Positions 52,897 through 63,242 of a stretch of DNA of 64,000 nucleotides are shown one piece after another. Position numbers and translations under genes: made by a program. The notes below the pieces were generated by a model. It was not told the origin of the DNA, made no database searches, and worked only from the letters and a program-made list of their open reading frames with translations. The first letter of the stretch is position 1. Each line of letters opens with the position of its first letter. Source of the DNA: Nostoc sp. TCL240-02 (GTDB taxonomy: Bacteria > Cyanobacteriota > Cyanobacteriia > Cyanobacteriales > Nostocaceae); the NCBI RefSeq assembly GCF_013343235.1, contig NZ_CP040094.1, positions 5,451,001 through 5,515,000 on the forward strand, in the 5' to 3' direction.

Positions 52897-55077
52897 TTAA
52901 TACAAACCATTGAAATTAGTTTTTTGACCATTACAAACTATGCCTAATATATTCAACCGATAAATTTTCAGGTTATCTAAAGCTATTTTTAGTATTGAAG
53001 AATTTGTTTTGTGAATTCGAACTACTATCAATAGTCCATCAGTGTGGGGTGCTATCAGGCTAGCATCAGCTAATCCCACTAGGGGAGGTGCATCATAAAT
53101 CACTAAGTCAAAAGTCTTCTGGAAATCTATCATTAATTGCTTCATCTTTGAAGATGAGAGCAACTTTGCGGGATCGGATGGTACTGGACCAGCAGTGATT
53201 ACAGATAATTTGCTCATAGAAGGTAGTTGTCGAATTACTTCTCCCACTGGCAAGTTTGTAGAAATTAAATTGCTTAATCCCCAGAGATTATTTAAATGTG
53301 ATAAGTTGTGAATTGTGGGTTTACGAAGATCAGCGTCTACGAGTAAGACTCGTTGCCCCATTGCTGTAGCTATCTGAGCTAGATGAAGAGCTACGGTGGA
53401 CTTGCCATCACCAGGCATAGCTGAACTAATAACTATTGAATGCAACGGGCTATCGGAACTGAGTAGTTTAATATTTGTATAAACTACCCTTAAAGCTTCG
53501 GAAAAGTTGGAAGAATACTCACCCTGTTCTTCCTGTGGTAAAACACTCACTTTAGCAATCTTTTTAGAAAGAAAATTTGGTATCCTTGATAAGGAAAAAA
53601 TTTGCTTAGAAGTGCGGTTTTGCTTAGTTTGAATTTGTTGTTCAAAAGGAATATTTCCTAACAACGGCTGCTTAACTTTTCTTTTCAGATCATCGACAGT
53701 ATGGTAGGCATTATCTAGCTTTTCCATTAGTAAAACAATACCAACTCCTGAGATGATACTTGCAACTAACCCTAATACAAAACTGCGTAGGGTATCAGAA
53801 GAAGAAATAGGAATCTCCGGTGTAGTTGGTACTTGAAGTAATTGCCAGCCCAACTCTGTTTGGGATATCTGAATTTGGAGATTTTCGCGGATTGATAAAA
53901 ACCGATTTAAACTCTCATTTGCAAATTGCAATTTACGCTGTAACTCAGCGTACTGTCTTATTAAAATTGGTAATTGGTTGCGTCGTTGTGCAAGTTTCTG
54001 TTCTATTTTAGTAAGTTCTTGGCTTTTTACTTCTAACGTCTGAAGTTGTATCTCCACTTCTGCAAACTTTGCACCCAATAATTGCTGTGCCTGTTGACGT
54101 AGCAAAGGTAAAAGACTAGCTCGTTTCTCTTTCAATGTTTGAATGGTTGGGTTTTTGTCACGTAAACGAGTTGATTCAGTAGCAATCTGAACATCAAATT
54201 GACGTATTTGAGTAATCAACTGCTGATATAAAGGAGCATTATTCAGCATTGCTGTTGCTCCATTTTTTTCTTTTAGGCTCGTTAAATTAGCACGAGCTTG
54301 AGCTAGCTGTAGATCAATTGCTTGTCTTTGTTGAGATAATTCAACGGTTTGTGATGAGATTTGCTCTGCTTGGGCTTCTGGGTTGTCAAAATTGTAATTT
54401 TGCCGAAAAAATTGCAACTCTTTTTGGAGTTGATCTACCCGATTCTGTGTGAAAGGTAATTGGTTTTCAACAAATTGAAGCCCTTGACGTAATTTGGTTT
54501 GCCTCCTGATTTTGCTATAGTCTAAGTAATCTTTAGCAATCCGCTTCAGTACGGCTTGAGTTTGATCTCGATTGCTACTACGATAGCTAACTAATATAAT
54601 CTTGGTTTCACCCAATCGAGTAATTTTTAGAGAATCGAGAAGAGAATAATAGTCTATTTCTGGATAAGAAGCTTGTAGCTTTTTAAGAGTGTCTCTCATC
54701 AGTTCAGGACTCTTAAGAACCTGAATTTGGCTTTCATAATCTAGACTAGACATCTGTGAGTTAGAGTCTTTGACAACATCCACCTCTTTGGAGTCATCAT
54801 TTACAGGTTCGACTAAAAGCTGAAAATTGCCTTCATATTCTGGTGGCTTCTGCTTTAGCACTAGGCTAATAACTGCAATTGTCATAACAGCAATAGTTAC
54901 ACCTGTCATAACTAGCGCTCTACGCCGTAAAACACCCAGAATTTTTTGCACACTCCAGTCTTCTTCTTCCTCTTCAGCCCACGGAACAAGTTGATTTTGT
55001 TGATTTTGAAAAGATGGAGGCGCAGAATTATTACTGCGATCAGAATTGGAAGGTTGAGAAGGATAATTTTCTATCAT
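52897..55077 (-). CDS. Polysaccharide chain-length protein with fused BY-kinase-type ATPase (Wzc-like)
   Basis: 726 aa. An acidic, Asn/Ser-rich N-terminus precedes a Wzz domain (TM1 about 53-73, then coiled coil about 190-400, TM2 about 440-460). The cytoplasmic ATPase has Walker A SAMPGDGKST (about 557), Walker A' VLLVDADLRKP and Walker B LVIYDAPPL. It regulates assembly and export of exopolysaccharide. The C-terminus ends NGQKTNFNGLY with only one Tyr, so the autophosphorylated tyrosine cluster of classic kinases is missing. Divergent across 1.5 kb from the glycosyltransferase gene. Confidence 0.9.
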   Translation of the reverse strand: MIENYPSQPSNSDRSNNSAPPSFQNQQNQLVPWAEEEEEDWSVQKILGVLRRRALVMTGVTIAVMTIAVISLVLKQKPPEYEGNFQLLVEPVNDDSKEVDVVKDSNSQMSSLDYESQIQVLKSPELMRDTLKKLQASYPEIDYYSLLDSLKITRLGETKIILVSYRSSNRDQTQAVLKRIAKDYLDYSKIRRQTKLRQGLQFVENQLPFTQNRVDQLQKELQFFRQNYNFDNPEAQAEQISSQTVELSQQRQAIDLQLAQARANLTSLKEKNGATAMLNNAPLYQQLITQIRQFDVQIATESTRLRDKNPTIQTLKEKRASLLPLLRQQAQQLLGAKFAEVEIQLQTLEVKSQELTKIEQKLAQRRNQLPILIRQYAELQRKLQFANESLNRFLSIRENLQIQISQTELGWQLLQVPTTPEIPISSSDTLRSFVLGLVASIISGVGIVLLMEKLDNAYHTVDDLKRKVKQPLLGNIPFEQQIQTKQNRTSKQIFSLSRIPNFLSKKIAKVSVLPQEEQGEYSSNFSEALRVVYTNIKLLSSDSPLHSIVISSAMPGDGKSTVALHLAQIATAMGQRVLLVDADLRKPTIHNLSHLNNLWGLSNLISTNLPVGEVIRQLPSMSKLSVITAGPVPSDPAKLLSSSKMKQLMIDFQKTFDLVIYDAPPLVGLADASLIAPHTDGLLIVVRIHKTNSSILKIALDNLKIYRLNILGIVCNGQKTNFNGLY

Positions 55078-56574
55078 ATTCTTAATATTTGGTAATAAGT
55101 TTAGACAGAATTAGTAGAAAGAGTTTTATAAGCTTCTGTGAGATAAATTTGATACAACCAACAATCTATACTAGATTTGATATTTACTTAATAAACTTAT
55201 GATGAAATCACAAGTCTTTATTCTTTAATCCATTACACAAATAACGCAAGCTGCTAGTTAGACTCGTTCAATAGTATGAAATAATACAAGCAATTTGATT
55301 GAAGTATAAGAGAGTACAAAAATTTAAATTTTCTACTTAATAAACGTGAATTTCGTAAATGATGTCCAATTATTCTCTCATAAAAACGATTTATTTTTGG
55401 ATTCAGTGGAAACACAGGCAATACTCAAGTGCTTAAGTTAATAATTAAAGGATATAAATTATCGATGCTTGGCATCAAGTGGAGTTTTTGCCATACTTCT
55501 ACTGAGGCTGTGGCAGCTTGTAAATGATAACTTCTACCAAATTATATGTAAATGCACTGAATAATTAATTCCTCGGCCGATCTCTTTCTTTGTATACCTT
55601 GCAGTTCATTGAATAAACATTAGGTGCTTTTTTATACAAAACAACAATGTATTTTATTATACTTTAATTTTCTCAGTATATGATCTAAATCCTGTTCAAT
55701 AATCAAACAGGAGTTTCTTTAGCCCATAAAACTATTATTTTATAAAGTTTTAGATTAGATATACTTTAAGAATATAAATTTTTAATGAAGTAAATGATTC
55801 GATATGGAAACATGGTATTGTAAAGTTGCTCAGTCTTGCATATAAAAAGTAATAAAGCCTAAAAGCTTTATTTATAAAGTTGTATGTAACTAGAGAAACT
55901 CAAACAAAAACTAAACACTACTCAAAACAAAACATTCTAAAATTAAATTGTGAATAGTAACCGTAACTCCAGATATCTCAGTTGACTGAATATTACTCAA
56001 ACAATAGAGACTGCCACCAAGCATTAAATCTCTTTTTAGAAGTTTAAGTAAGTACCAGCTCAACCTGTCAAAGACTTGCTTTACCACATAAATATATTAC
56101 CTTCTCTCTAAAATAATTTGTTCTCGGCTAGAAGTATTTTCATCATTTTTGTGTTCTCGCATCTGTTAGAGAAGTGTGTATATAAACTAGAAAGAGTGTT
56201 CTGTTAGTTAGCCTTAATAGAGTTATAAGATCATGCCTAAATGTGTAAGGTTCAGAGGTCTTTTATAGCTATTGTGGAGTGACGAACTAGAATCTACTTG
56301 GGAGCATGAACTAAACAAAATACAAGGTTTTCAGTTTAGTTAGGGTGTGCCAAGCTGTGGCTAACGTGCTGAAACAAAATTAGTCTTGATAGTACCTTAT
56401 ATCAATGGCTTAAATTTTACGAAAATTGTAGTTTGTTAAGTCAAGCTTTCCTAGTAAATATTAAGTCAGATTTGTAAATTCTTACAATCTAGTCTAGATA
56501 TTTTTGCTAGATGATTTCGAGTTTATACAGGTTTTGGATAACAGTTTTTTCTATTTCAGACGAGGCCATAGACT
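55078..56574. other. 1.5-kb AT-rich non-coding region
   Basis: Between divergent wzc-like and glycosyltransferase genes, with stops in all frames and no ORF of note on either strand, no tRNA and no obvious repeat array. Such a long leader in a compact locus suggests complex regulation or a decayed gene; I cannot identify specific sites. Confidence 0.6.
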
Positions 56575-57921
56575 ATGAGACTTAATCAATGGATTAATCA
56601 AAGTTTTTTGAAATCCATTTCTACTCCTTTAAATGCAAAAAACAAGCCTTCTGTAAAAGTTCAACAATCAATTAAGTTATCTGTAGTTACCCAATTTTTC
56701 CCTCCGGATTATGCCGCTACAGGGCAGTTGATTGAAGAATTAGTGAAACAGTTAGGGCAGCAAGGAGTGGATATTGAAATTTTTACAAGTCAGCCAGGAT
56801 ATGCATTTCGTTCTGATACGGCCCCAGCAGTTGAATGGGCTGACCAAATCCGAATTCAGCGATCGCGTACTGCTCAACTCTGGCCGGGAAGAATTCGTGG
56901 CAAAGCCATTAATGGTGTGCTGTACACCTTGCGGGCGACGCTCTATCTGCTAAGAGGTTCGCGCCGCAACAATGTATTGTTACTAACTACGGCTCCCCCG
57001 TTTTTGCCAGTGATCGGATATCTAGCTCATATCTTATTCAAATTGCCCTATGTCTGCGTACTATATGACTTATACCCTGATATTGCGATCGCATTAGGTG
57101 TAATCTCAAAGAGTAACTGGCTGGTGCAATTGTGGCGTGCAATCAATAAACAGGTTTGGTTGAAAGCTAAGGGGATCATAGTACTTAGCCCAGCGATGAA
57201 ACAACAGGTAGTGGCACATTGTCCCCAAGTAGCTGATAAAATTTCTGTAATTCACAGTTGGGCTAACCCAGAAGCGATCGTGCCGATTGCTAAGAAAGAA
57301 AACTGGTTTGCCTGGAAGTATAACCTAGTTAACAAATTTACTGTCCTCTATTCTGGCAATATGGGTCGTTGCCATGATATTGACACCATGTTGGAAGCTG
57401 CAAAGCAATTGCAAGATGAGTCAATTCAGTTTGTCTGCATTGGTGGTGGTGTCAAACGCCAAGAACTAATCATGGAAGTGGATCGGTTAGGGCTGACCAA
57501 TTTTACGTTCCTACCTTATCAAGATAAGCAGGTATTACCTTATTCTCTAACAGCTTGCGATCTATCAATAGTCAGTGTAGATGCAACTACAGAGGGTTTA
57601 GTTGTTCCCAGCAAACTTTACTCAGCTTTAGCCTCTGGGCGACCAATAGCAGTAATTTGCTCCCAGACTTCATATCTGAGACAACTAGTGGCTGATGCCA
57701 GTTGTGGTAGCACATTTGACAATGGAGATGGTCAAGGGCTAGCGCAATTTATTCGCTTTCTGAATCGAGATCCCCAAATAGGAGAGCAGATGGGCAAAGC
57801 AGGTCGTCAGTATTTGCGATCGCACTTCACGCCTAAAGTTATCTCTAAACAATACTTGCATGTTTTACAGCAGGCAGTATTTGATGAAATAATCACCATG
57901 TCTCGAAGCGATGTAAAGTAA
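56575..57921 (+). CDS. Glycosyltransferase family 4 (WbuB-like)
   Basis: 448 aa. Two Rossmann domains of GT-B fold: N-terminal acceptor half (VVTQFFPPDYAATGQLIEELVKQLGQQGVDIEIFTSQ, about 35-75) and C-terminal donor half with YSGNMGRCHDIDTMLEAA (about 260-277) and EGLVVPSKLYSALASGRPIAVI, the nucleotide-sugar site with the E-x7-E-like spacing. The first 30 residues form a variable basic extension. No TM anchor, so it acts on lipid-linked sugar at the membrane surface. The sugar specificity is not readable. First gene of the plus-strand polysaccharide locus. Confidence 0.9.
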   Translation: MRLNQWINQSFLKSISTPLNAKNKPSVKVQQSIKLSVVTQFFPPDYAATGQLIEELVKQLGQQGVDIEIFTSQPGYAFRSDTAPAVEWADQIRIQRSRTAQLWPGRIRGKAINGVLYTLRATLYLLRGSRRNNVLLLTTAPPFLPVIGYLAHILFKLPYVCVLYDLYPDIAIALGVISKSNWLVQLWRAINKQVWLKAKGIIVLSPAMKQQVVAHCPQVADKISVIHSWANPEAIVPIAKKENWFAWKYNLVNKFTVLYSGNMGRCHDIDTMLEAAKQLQDESIQFVCIGGGVKRQELIMEVDRLGLTNFTFLPYQDKQVLPYSLTACDLSIVSVDATTEGLVVPSKLYSALASGRPIAVICSQTSYLRQLVADASCGSTFDNGDGQGLAQFIRFLNRDPQIGEQMGKAGRQYLRSHFTPKVISKQYLHVLQQAVFDEIITMSRSDVK

Positions 57922-58244
57922 GCATATTAGGTTTATTAAATTTCTATTATTTTGATAAACCTTAAACAATTTAATCCACAAATTTTTGGTTGCATGGTAT
58001 AAACTTATTAGGATAAGAATAAAGTATTAAAATATTTTGATTTAGTCAAAAAATAACTCTTTGCAAAATCATTTTTTTAATTAGAAAAGGAGTGAATTAA
58101 TTAAAAAAGCAAGGTAAAATAAAAACAAAATCATCATTTATAATTAAATATTTCCGCAGTATTTTTTAGGAGTAGGGCTTTGATGGTCTTATTGATCTCA
58201 GTCCCTCCAACATAGACTTCCTTGCTCATGGTTTTTGTCTATAC
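57922..58244 (+). other. Intergenic, AT-rich
   Basis: A weak hairpin AGGTTTAT...ATAAACCT near 57929-57962 may end the glycosyltransferase transcript. The rest is A/T-rich, with no ORF. Confidence 0.4.
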
Positions 58245-58250
58245 AGGAGG
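58245..58250 (+). promoter_or_regulatory. RBS that decides the start of the 140-aa zinc-ribbon-like protein
   Basis: AGGAGG, 11 nt before the ATG at 58262. A TTG at 58235 lies upstream of it and is therefore unlikely as start. Confidence 0.7.
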
Positions 58251-58261
58251 TGAAATTACAG

Positions 58262-58684
58262 ATGAGGTGTGACCGAAATCGGAAACGTTCCAAGCGAAGA
58301 GCAATTTACTGTCCGATTCATAGTTGCTATATAGATAGCGTCAGTCAAAAATATAAAATGTTTGCTGACCAAGCAGGTCAATTACAGCAACGAGGTATGA
58401 GTCGACGGAATGCTTTGATGTTAGTAGCGAACCAAACCACAGTTCCTATAGAAGGGGAATGGTTAGAAGCTTTTTGGTGTGAAGGATGTCAGCAAACAAC
58501 TTGGTATCACATTCGTAAGTGTGATGATAGTAATTATGAAATTTTGGTAGCACCACAAGAACTATGGCGACAAGTCACAGGAGTAATTGATTCTCTAGGG
58601 AACCCTTCCGTTGGTGAGTTTACTCGTAAAAGCGCCAGGCAAGTTGGTTATCAAGGTATTAGAGGTTTCCAGTTTGTGAGTTAA
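58262..58684 (+). CDS. Hypothetical protein with Cys pairs, possible zinc ribbon (140 aa)
   Basis: MRCDRNRKRSKRRAIYCPIHSCYIDSV has a very basic N-terminus with one Cys and a C-x4-C pair; later comes FWCEGCQQTTWYHI, a CxxC knuckle. Together these could bind one zinc. Remaining sequence is soluble (QELWRQVTGVIDSLGNPSV, FTRKSARQVGYQGIRGF). It sits between glycosyltransferase and ABC permease genes on the same strand, 49 bp before the permease. Role unknown; regulation of the polysaccharide locus is a guess. Confidence 0.7.
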   Translation: MRCDRNRKRSKRRAIYCPIHSCYIDSVSQKYKMFADQAGQLQQRGMSRRNALMLVANQTTVPIEGEWLEAFWCEGCQQTTWYHIRKCDDSNYEILVAPQELWRQVTGVIDSLGNPSVGEFTRKSARQVGYQGIRGFQFVS

Positions 58685-58733
58685 GAATTATTAGTGTCAT
58701 TTCGTTAAAAATATTAATCTTCAATCAAGAACT

Positions 58734-59579
58734 ATGAATAGTCCAAAAATTGTCTCCCAACAAGAGTTAGTGATTGAAGCTGGACGTACAGAGCAACAGT
58801 ATTGGAAAGATATATGGCGCTATAGAGAATTATTCTATTTTCTTGCTTGGCGTGATATCCTAGTACGCTACAAACAAACAGTGATTGGTATGCTCTGGGC
58901 ATTGATTCGACCATTTTTGACGATGATCGTGTTCAGCGTCATCTTCGGAAGTTTGGCGAAATTACCTTCAGAGGGGGCAGCACCGTATCCAATACTGGTA
59001 TTTGCTGCCTTGTTACCCTGGCAATTTTTTTCCAATGCTCTAAGTGAGTGTAGCAACAGCCTAATTAGTAATGCCAACTTGATTTCTAAGGTCTACTTTC
59101 CGCGCTTAATTGTGCCTGCTAGCTCAGTGATTGTCAGCTTTGTGGACTTTCTCGTTTCTGCAATGATTCTCTTAGGGCTTATGGCCTGGTATAATTTTGT
59201 TCCCACTTGGCGGATATTATCATTACCGTTATTTATTGGCATTGCCTTTGCTGCTTCATTAGGAGTAGGGCTGTGGTTGGCAGCTTTGAATGTGGAATAT
59301 CGAGACTTCCGGTATATTGTGCCGTTTATTGTGCAGTTTGGTCTATATGTATCGCCCGTCGGTTTTAGTAGCAGTATTGTACCAGAGCAATGGCGTTTGC
59401 TCTACTATTTGAACCCAATGGTAGGCGTGATTGATGGCTTTCGCTGGGCAATTTTAGGGGGAGAGTCCAAACTTTACTGGACTGGATTCACGTTATCTTT
59501 AGGATTAGTTGCTTTGTTACTGGTAAGTGGCATTTGGTACTTCCGCAAAATGGAACGGACATTTGCTGACGTAATTTAA
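58734..59579 (+). CDS. ABC-2 type polysaccharide export permease (Wzm/TagG-like)
   Basis: 281 aa, six TM helices. Family features: QYWKDIWRYRELFYFLAWRDILVRYKQTVIGMLWALIRPFLTMIVFSVIFGSLAKLPS and the final YFRKMERTFADVI motif contacting the ATPase. It translocates lipid-linked polysaccharide across the inner membrane. Its ATPase partner is the gene starting at 63929; three exported-type genes lie between them, whereas the pair is usually adjacent. Confidence 0.93.
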   Translation: MNSPKIVSQQELVIEAGRTEQQYWKDIWRYRELFYFLAWRDILVRYKQTVIGMLWALIRPFLTMIVFSVIFGSLAKLPSEGAAPYPILVFAALLPWQFFSNALSECSNSLISNANLISKVYFPRLIVPASSVIVSFVDFLVSAMILLGLMAWYNFVPTWRILSLPLFIGIAFAASLGVGLWLAALNVEYRDFRYIVPFIVQFGLYVSPVGFSSSIVPEQWRLLYYLNPMVGVIDGFRWAILGGESKLYWTGFTLSLGLVALLLVSGIWYFRKMERTFADVI

Positions 59580-59711
59580 GAAGTATTTGAAAGATAGTAT
59601 TTGAAATATTTGATAATAATATCAATCATGTTACTCTACTAACCACTCTAAAGATTTTGCATTTAATTTTTTTTATCTTAACTAACATTTGAATAAAAGT
59701 TTTGAACAATA

Positions 59712-61940
59712 ATGACTCAGCAAAATGATTTCGATAAAATACTTTTAGCTCAGGCTCAGACTACCTCGCAAAGTGTGTTTACAACTCAGGTACCTGGGTT
59801 TGAATGGAGTGATGGTGTATCCTATGAACTTGGAATGAAGTTCAAAAGTGCCAAAAGTGGTCAAATTACCGCAATCCGCTATTGGAAAGCGGTCAATGAG
59901 ACTGGCAATCATATAGGCAGAATCTGGTCGTCAACAGGATCTATACTAGGAAGTGTTACTTTCTCGAATGAAACGGCTTCGGGTTGGCAGCAGCAGGACC
60001 TCAGCACACCTGTAAGTATATTAGCCAATACCACTTATGTAGTTACTGTCAGTTGCAATAGTTATTTTGGTGTCACTAATAATGGATTAGCTAGCCCAGT
60101 TGTGAATGGCGATCTCAGTTCAGTTGCTGATGGCAACAATGCAGTCTTTGGTAGTCTGAATTCTTTCCCAACTAATTCCTATCAGAACAGTAACTATTTC
60201 CGTGACATAGTATTTATGGCTGGCAACAGTCTGACTAAAGTAAGCGGCGATAATCAAACTGGTATGGCAGGTTCTGCCTTAGTCAACCCGTTCGTTGTGA
60301 AAGCTACAGATAGTAATGGGAATCCTCAGTCAGGAGTGACAGTCAACTTCGCTATCACCAGTGGTGGAGGTTCGGTTTCATCCGCTAGTGCGGTAACTGG
60401 TAACGATGGTCAAGCTAGCACAGTGTTAACTCTAGGGACAACAGTTGGTATAACAAATACTGTGAGTGCAACAGCTTCTGGCATAAGCAGCGTCACCTTC
60501 AGTGCTAGTGCTAACCCAGCAAACACTAATGCGATTTATTTAGAAAACCAAAAACCTGGTACTACAGATTGGCGAATTCCTCAAGTAGGTCAATCGGATA
60601 TTGCTGGCTATACGGCAGCAACTAGTGTAAACAAGGGCGGCTCGTTGCCAATCAAAGTTTCTCTAGCACAGGCCGGAAATTACACGATTGATGTGTATCG
60701 CTTAGGTTACTACGGAGGACAAGGCGGACGATTGATATTGAATAGCGGTCAGCTTAATGGAATTACCCAGCCCGCATGTAATTTCGACAGTTCTACCCGC
60801 ACAGTCTCATGTGAAAACTGGTCAACTTCCTATACGATACAAGTTGGCAATGACTGGACTAGTGGTTTGTACATTGCCAAGCTAACTGACCAGAGAAGTG
60901 GCAGTCAGTCTCAGATAGTGTTTGTTGTCCGCGATGACAGCGGCAGGTCTAACATATTGTTCCAGAGCAGCTTCAACACTTTGCAGGCTTATAATCTCAG
61001 TGGTGGTTACTCTCTATACCCAGAACAGAGTATCGGAGGTCAAAGAGCGTTTAAGCTTTCTTACGACCGACCATTCGCACAACATAGCACGTTAACTGGT
61101 AGTAACCCTTATAACAACATTATCTTGGCTTGGGAGTACAACATGGTGCGGTGGCTGGAGTCCCAAAGCTATGACATCTCCTACGTAACTAACGTGGATG
61201 TCCACGCCAACTCAAGTTTGCTGCAACAGCACAACATATTTCTGTCAGTCGGTCACGATGAGTACTGGTCGCTAGAGGAGTTCAATAATGTCCAGAGTAA
61301 CACCATCAACAAGGCTTTTTTCTCAGCGAACAGTGTCTACTGGCGAGTTCGGTTTGAAAACTCTAGTACGGGGATAGCCAACAGGACTATGGCTTGCTAC
61401 AAAGATGCCACAGATCCTGTGGCACCAACTAACAAGTTCCGCAGCCCAGAAAACAACAAGCCAGAGAGTGCGTTGAAAGGAAATATGTACATTGGAGGGA
61501 GGTGGCAGAATTTCTTTTTTGATGGGTTCGATTTTGTGGTTAAAAACAGTACTCATCCCTACTATGCCAACACAAACTTGAATGATGGGGATAAATTAAG
61601 TGGTTTGGTGGGCTTTGAATGGGATGCAATCAATCTCAACGCATCTCCAAGTGGGTTAGTCGTTCTGAGTGAGTCCGTACAGTCGCAAAACATTGATCAA
61701 GCTGAACTAGAGGGTTTTCCTGCTGGAACAGACCCACGGATTTCCCAAGCAGTTAGCTTCACTTCTGCTAGTGGTGCCAAGGTCTTTTCAACTGGCTCTA
61801 TTCAGTTTATGTGGGGGTTAGACAGCGAGGGCGTTAGCGGACCTCGCGAAGATACTCGCGCCAAGCAAATGGTTGTCAATATCTTAGCAGACATGGGAGC
61901 TAGACCTTTGACTCCCGGTTCCGGCATAATTGTGCCTTGA
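59712..61940 (+). CDS. DUF4082-Ig-like-dimethylformamidase-like multidomain protein
   Basis: 742 aa. Residues about 18-170 are a DUF4082 beta-sandwich (FTTQVPGFEWSDGVSYELGMKFKSAKSGQITAIRYWKA). About 175-275 is an invasin-type Ig-like domain (MAGSALVNPFVVKATDSNGNPQSGVTVNFAI). About 280-735 resembles the large subunit of N,N-dimethylformamidase (TIDVYRLGYYGGQGGR, FLSVGHDEYWSLEEFNNV). Domains of this kind are extracellular, yet no signal peptide precedes them (MTQQNDFDKILLAQAQ) and a stop lies just upstream in frame. Its place between Wzm- and Wzt-like genes suggests a role in surface polysaccharide; enzymatic function is unproven. Confidence 0.8.
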   Translation: MTQQNDFDKILLAQAQTTSQSVFTTQVPGFEWSDGVSYELGMKFKSAKSGQITAIRYWKAVNETGNHIGRIWSSTGSILGSVTFSNETASGWQQQDLSTPVSILANTTYVVTVSCNSYFGVTNNGLASPVVNGDLSSVADGNNAVFGSLNSFPTNSYQNSNYFRDIVFMAGNSLTKVSGDNQTGMAGSALVNPFVVKATDSNGNPQSGVTVNFAITSGGGSVSSASAVTGNDGQASTVLTLGTTVGITNTVSATASGISSVTFSASANPANTNAIYLENQKPGTTDWRIPQVGQSDIAGYTAATSVNKGGSLPIKVSLAQAGNYTIDVYRLGYYGGQGGRLILNSGQLNGITQPACNFDSSTRTVSCENWSTSYTIQVGNDWTSGLYIAKLTDQRSGSQSQIVFVVRDDSGRSNILFQSSFNTLQAYNLSGGYSLYPEQSIGGQRAFKLSYDRPFAQHSTLTGSNPYNNIILAWEYNMVRWLESQSYDISYVTNVDVHANSSLLQQHNIFLSVGHDEYWSLEEFNNVQSNTINKAFFSANSVYWRVRFENSSTGIANRTMACYKDATDPVAPTNKFRSPENNKPESALKGNMYIGGRWQNFFFDGFDFVVKNSTHPYYANTNLNDGDKLSGLVGFEWDAINLNASPSGLVVLSESVQSQNIDQAELEGFPAGTDPRISQAVSFTSASGAKVFSTGSIQFMWGLDSEGVSGPREDTRAKQMVVNILADMGARPLTPGSGIIVP

Positions 61941-62073
61941 AAAAACGTAACAAATTTCACAAATATTATGCTCTAACCTTGCTGGACTACTGTCTGTACC
62001 ACCTAAATGGATGCACCACGGTTATCTTTCATAATTGAGCAAATACTAATCCCAGTTGCTTAGGTAGTAGGTT

Positions 62074-63087
62074 ATGAATTTGAGAATCAGACGACGAAGA
62101 TTTGGGCAGTTGGCTATCGTCAGCGCTGTCACCGCAGCAAGCGCTAAATTTACATCTAAGGTGTTTGCACAAGAGTCGGAGCAGCTTTATGGAGTGATCC
62201 TTTCTTCAGCTAGCAAAAGTAAAACACAAGACTTAGTTGACGCTGCTGCAGCTGCTAACGCCATACCAGGAATTATCTTTCAGTCTATAAACTTTACGAC
62301 TGGTCAGGTGTTGTTAAATGCCGAAACCGCGACCGACAGGGTTACTAACTCTCTAGAAACCACTGAGACTGTAGCTAAAGCCTTCGTTGTCAAAAAGCCC
62401 AGCGAGCGGATAACTGCTTTTACTCTCCTATCCGATAACACATTTGGTATTGCCGCTGTTGCGGCTACTAAGAAGGGCGATTTCAGTCGCCTCATATCTA
62501 TTGCACCACCTAAAAAGAGTGGAATTAAGCCTCCAAAAGGCTTGAAAATCAAAAAAAACAAGGATAAGAAGTATAGTACTGTTGAAGGGTTATTATCAAC
62601 CACTATAAAAGGTAAGCAGGTACTACTTGGTGTAATTAGTCTTGCAGAAGGTAGCCCCCCTTTTGAGTTGGCATTTATTGACCCCAACTCAGGGCAAGTA
62701 GATTCTAGTGTTGCAACAGGTCTACCAGATATTTCCCCCAAGCAGAGGGTCAGTAATCTTGCTCAATCTCCATTAGATGGAAAAATTTACGCTACTAGTG
62801 TCGGCGGTGAAGGTGGTGGTCTAAGTTTAGTGCAACTAGACCTAGAGAACAGGGCAGTAGTTAGTGGCAGAGGAAAGATCATCAGATTAGTGGAATTAAG
62901 CTTCAAGAACAAACCTTTGGAAAATGACTTAGCAAGTTTAGCCTTTTCTTCATCAGGTCAACTATTTGCACTTGCTGACCTCAAATATGAGGGAACAAAT
63001 TCACTGTTTACTGTAGATATGAAAACCGGAGCTATGACTCTGGTGAGAAAATTTGCGGTCGATAAGATTCTATTTGCGCGAGCCTAA
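62074..63087 (+). CDS. Exported hypothetical protein with Tat-like signal (337 aa)
   Basis: N-terminus MNLRIRRRRFGQLAIVSAVTAASAKFTSKVFAQE: a run of Arg with RRRFGQ, a hydrophobic stretch and a VFAQE cleavage-like site, similar to Tat signals. The mature protein has repeated beta-strand blocks ending in SIAPPKK, LSTTIKGKQVLLGVISLAEGSPPFELAFIDPNSGQ and LAQSPLDGKIYATS, resembling a beta-propeller-like protein. No catalytic motif is seen. Probably a periplasmic or surface component of the polysaccharide locus. Confidence 0.7.
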   Translation: MNLRIRRRRFGQLAIVSAVTAASAKFTSKVFAQESEQLYGVILSSASKSKTQDLVDAAAAANAIPGIIFQSINFTTGQVLLNAETATDRVTNSLETTETVAKAFVVKKPSERITAFTLLSDNTFGIAAVAATKKGDFSRLISIAPPKKSGIKPPKGLKIKKNKDKKYSTVEGLLSTTIKGKQVLLGVISLAEGSPPFELAFIDPNSGQVDSSVATGLPDISPKQRVSNLAQSPLDGKIYATSVGGEGGGLSLVQLDLENRAVVSGRGKIIRLVELSFKNKPLENDLASLAFSSSGQLFALADLKYEGTNSLFTVDMKTGAMTLVRKFAVDKILFARA

Positions 63088-63242
63088 GAAGGCCTTGTTG
63101 TCTCAGTGATTATCATGTACAACTATGACAAAAATATTGCTGTTGAAGTAGTTTATAGTATTTTATGCTTAATCTCTGAGGACCAATTCATCGAGGCAAG
63201 CGGCAAAAATTTGCACCCTTAGATGTTTGGAAGTTGAAAAAT

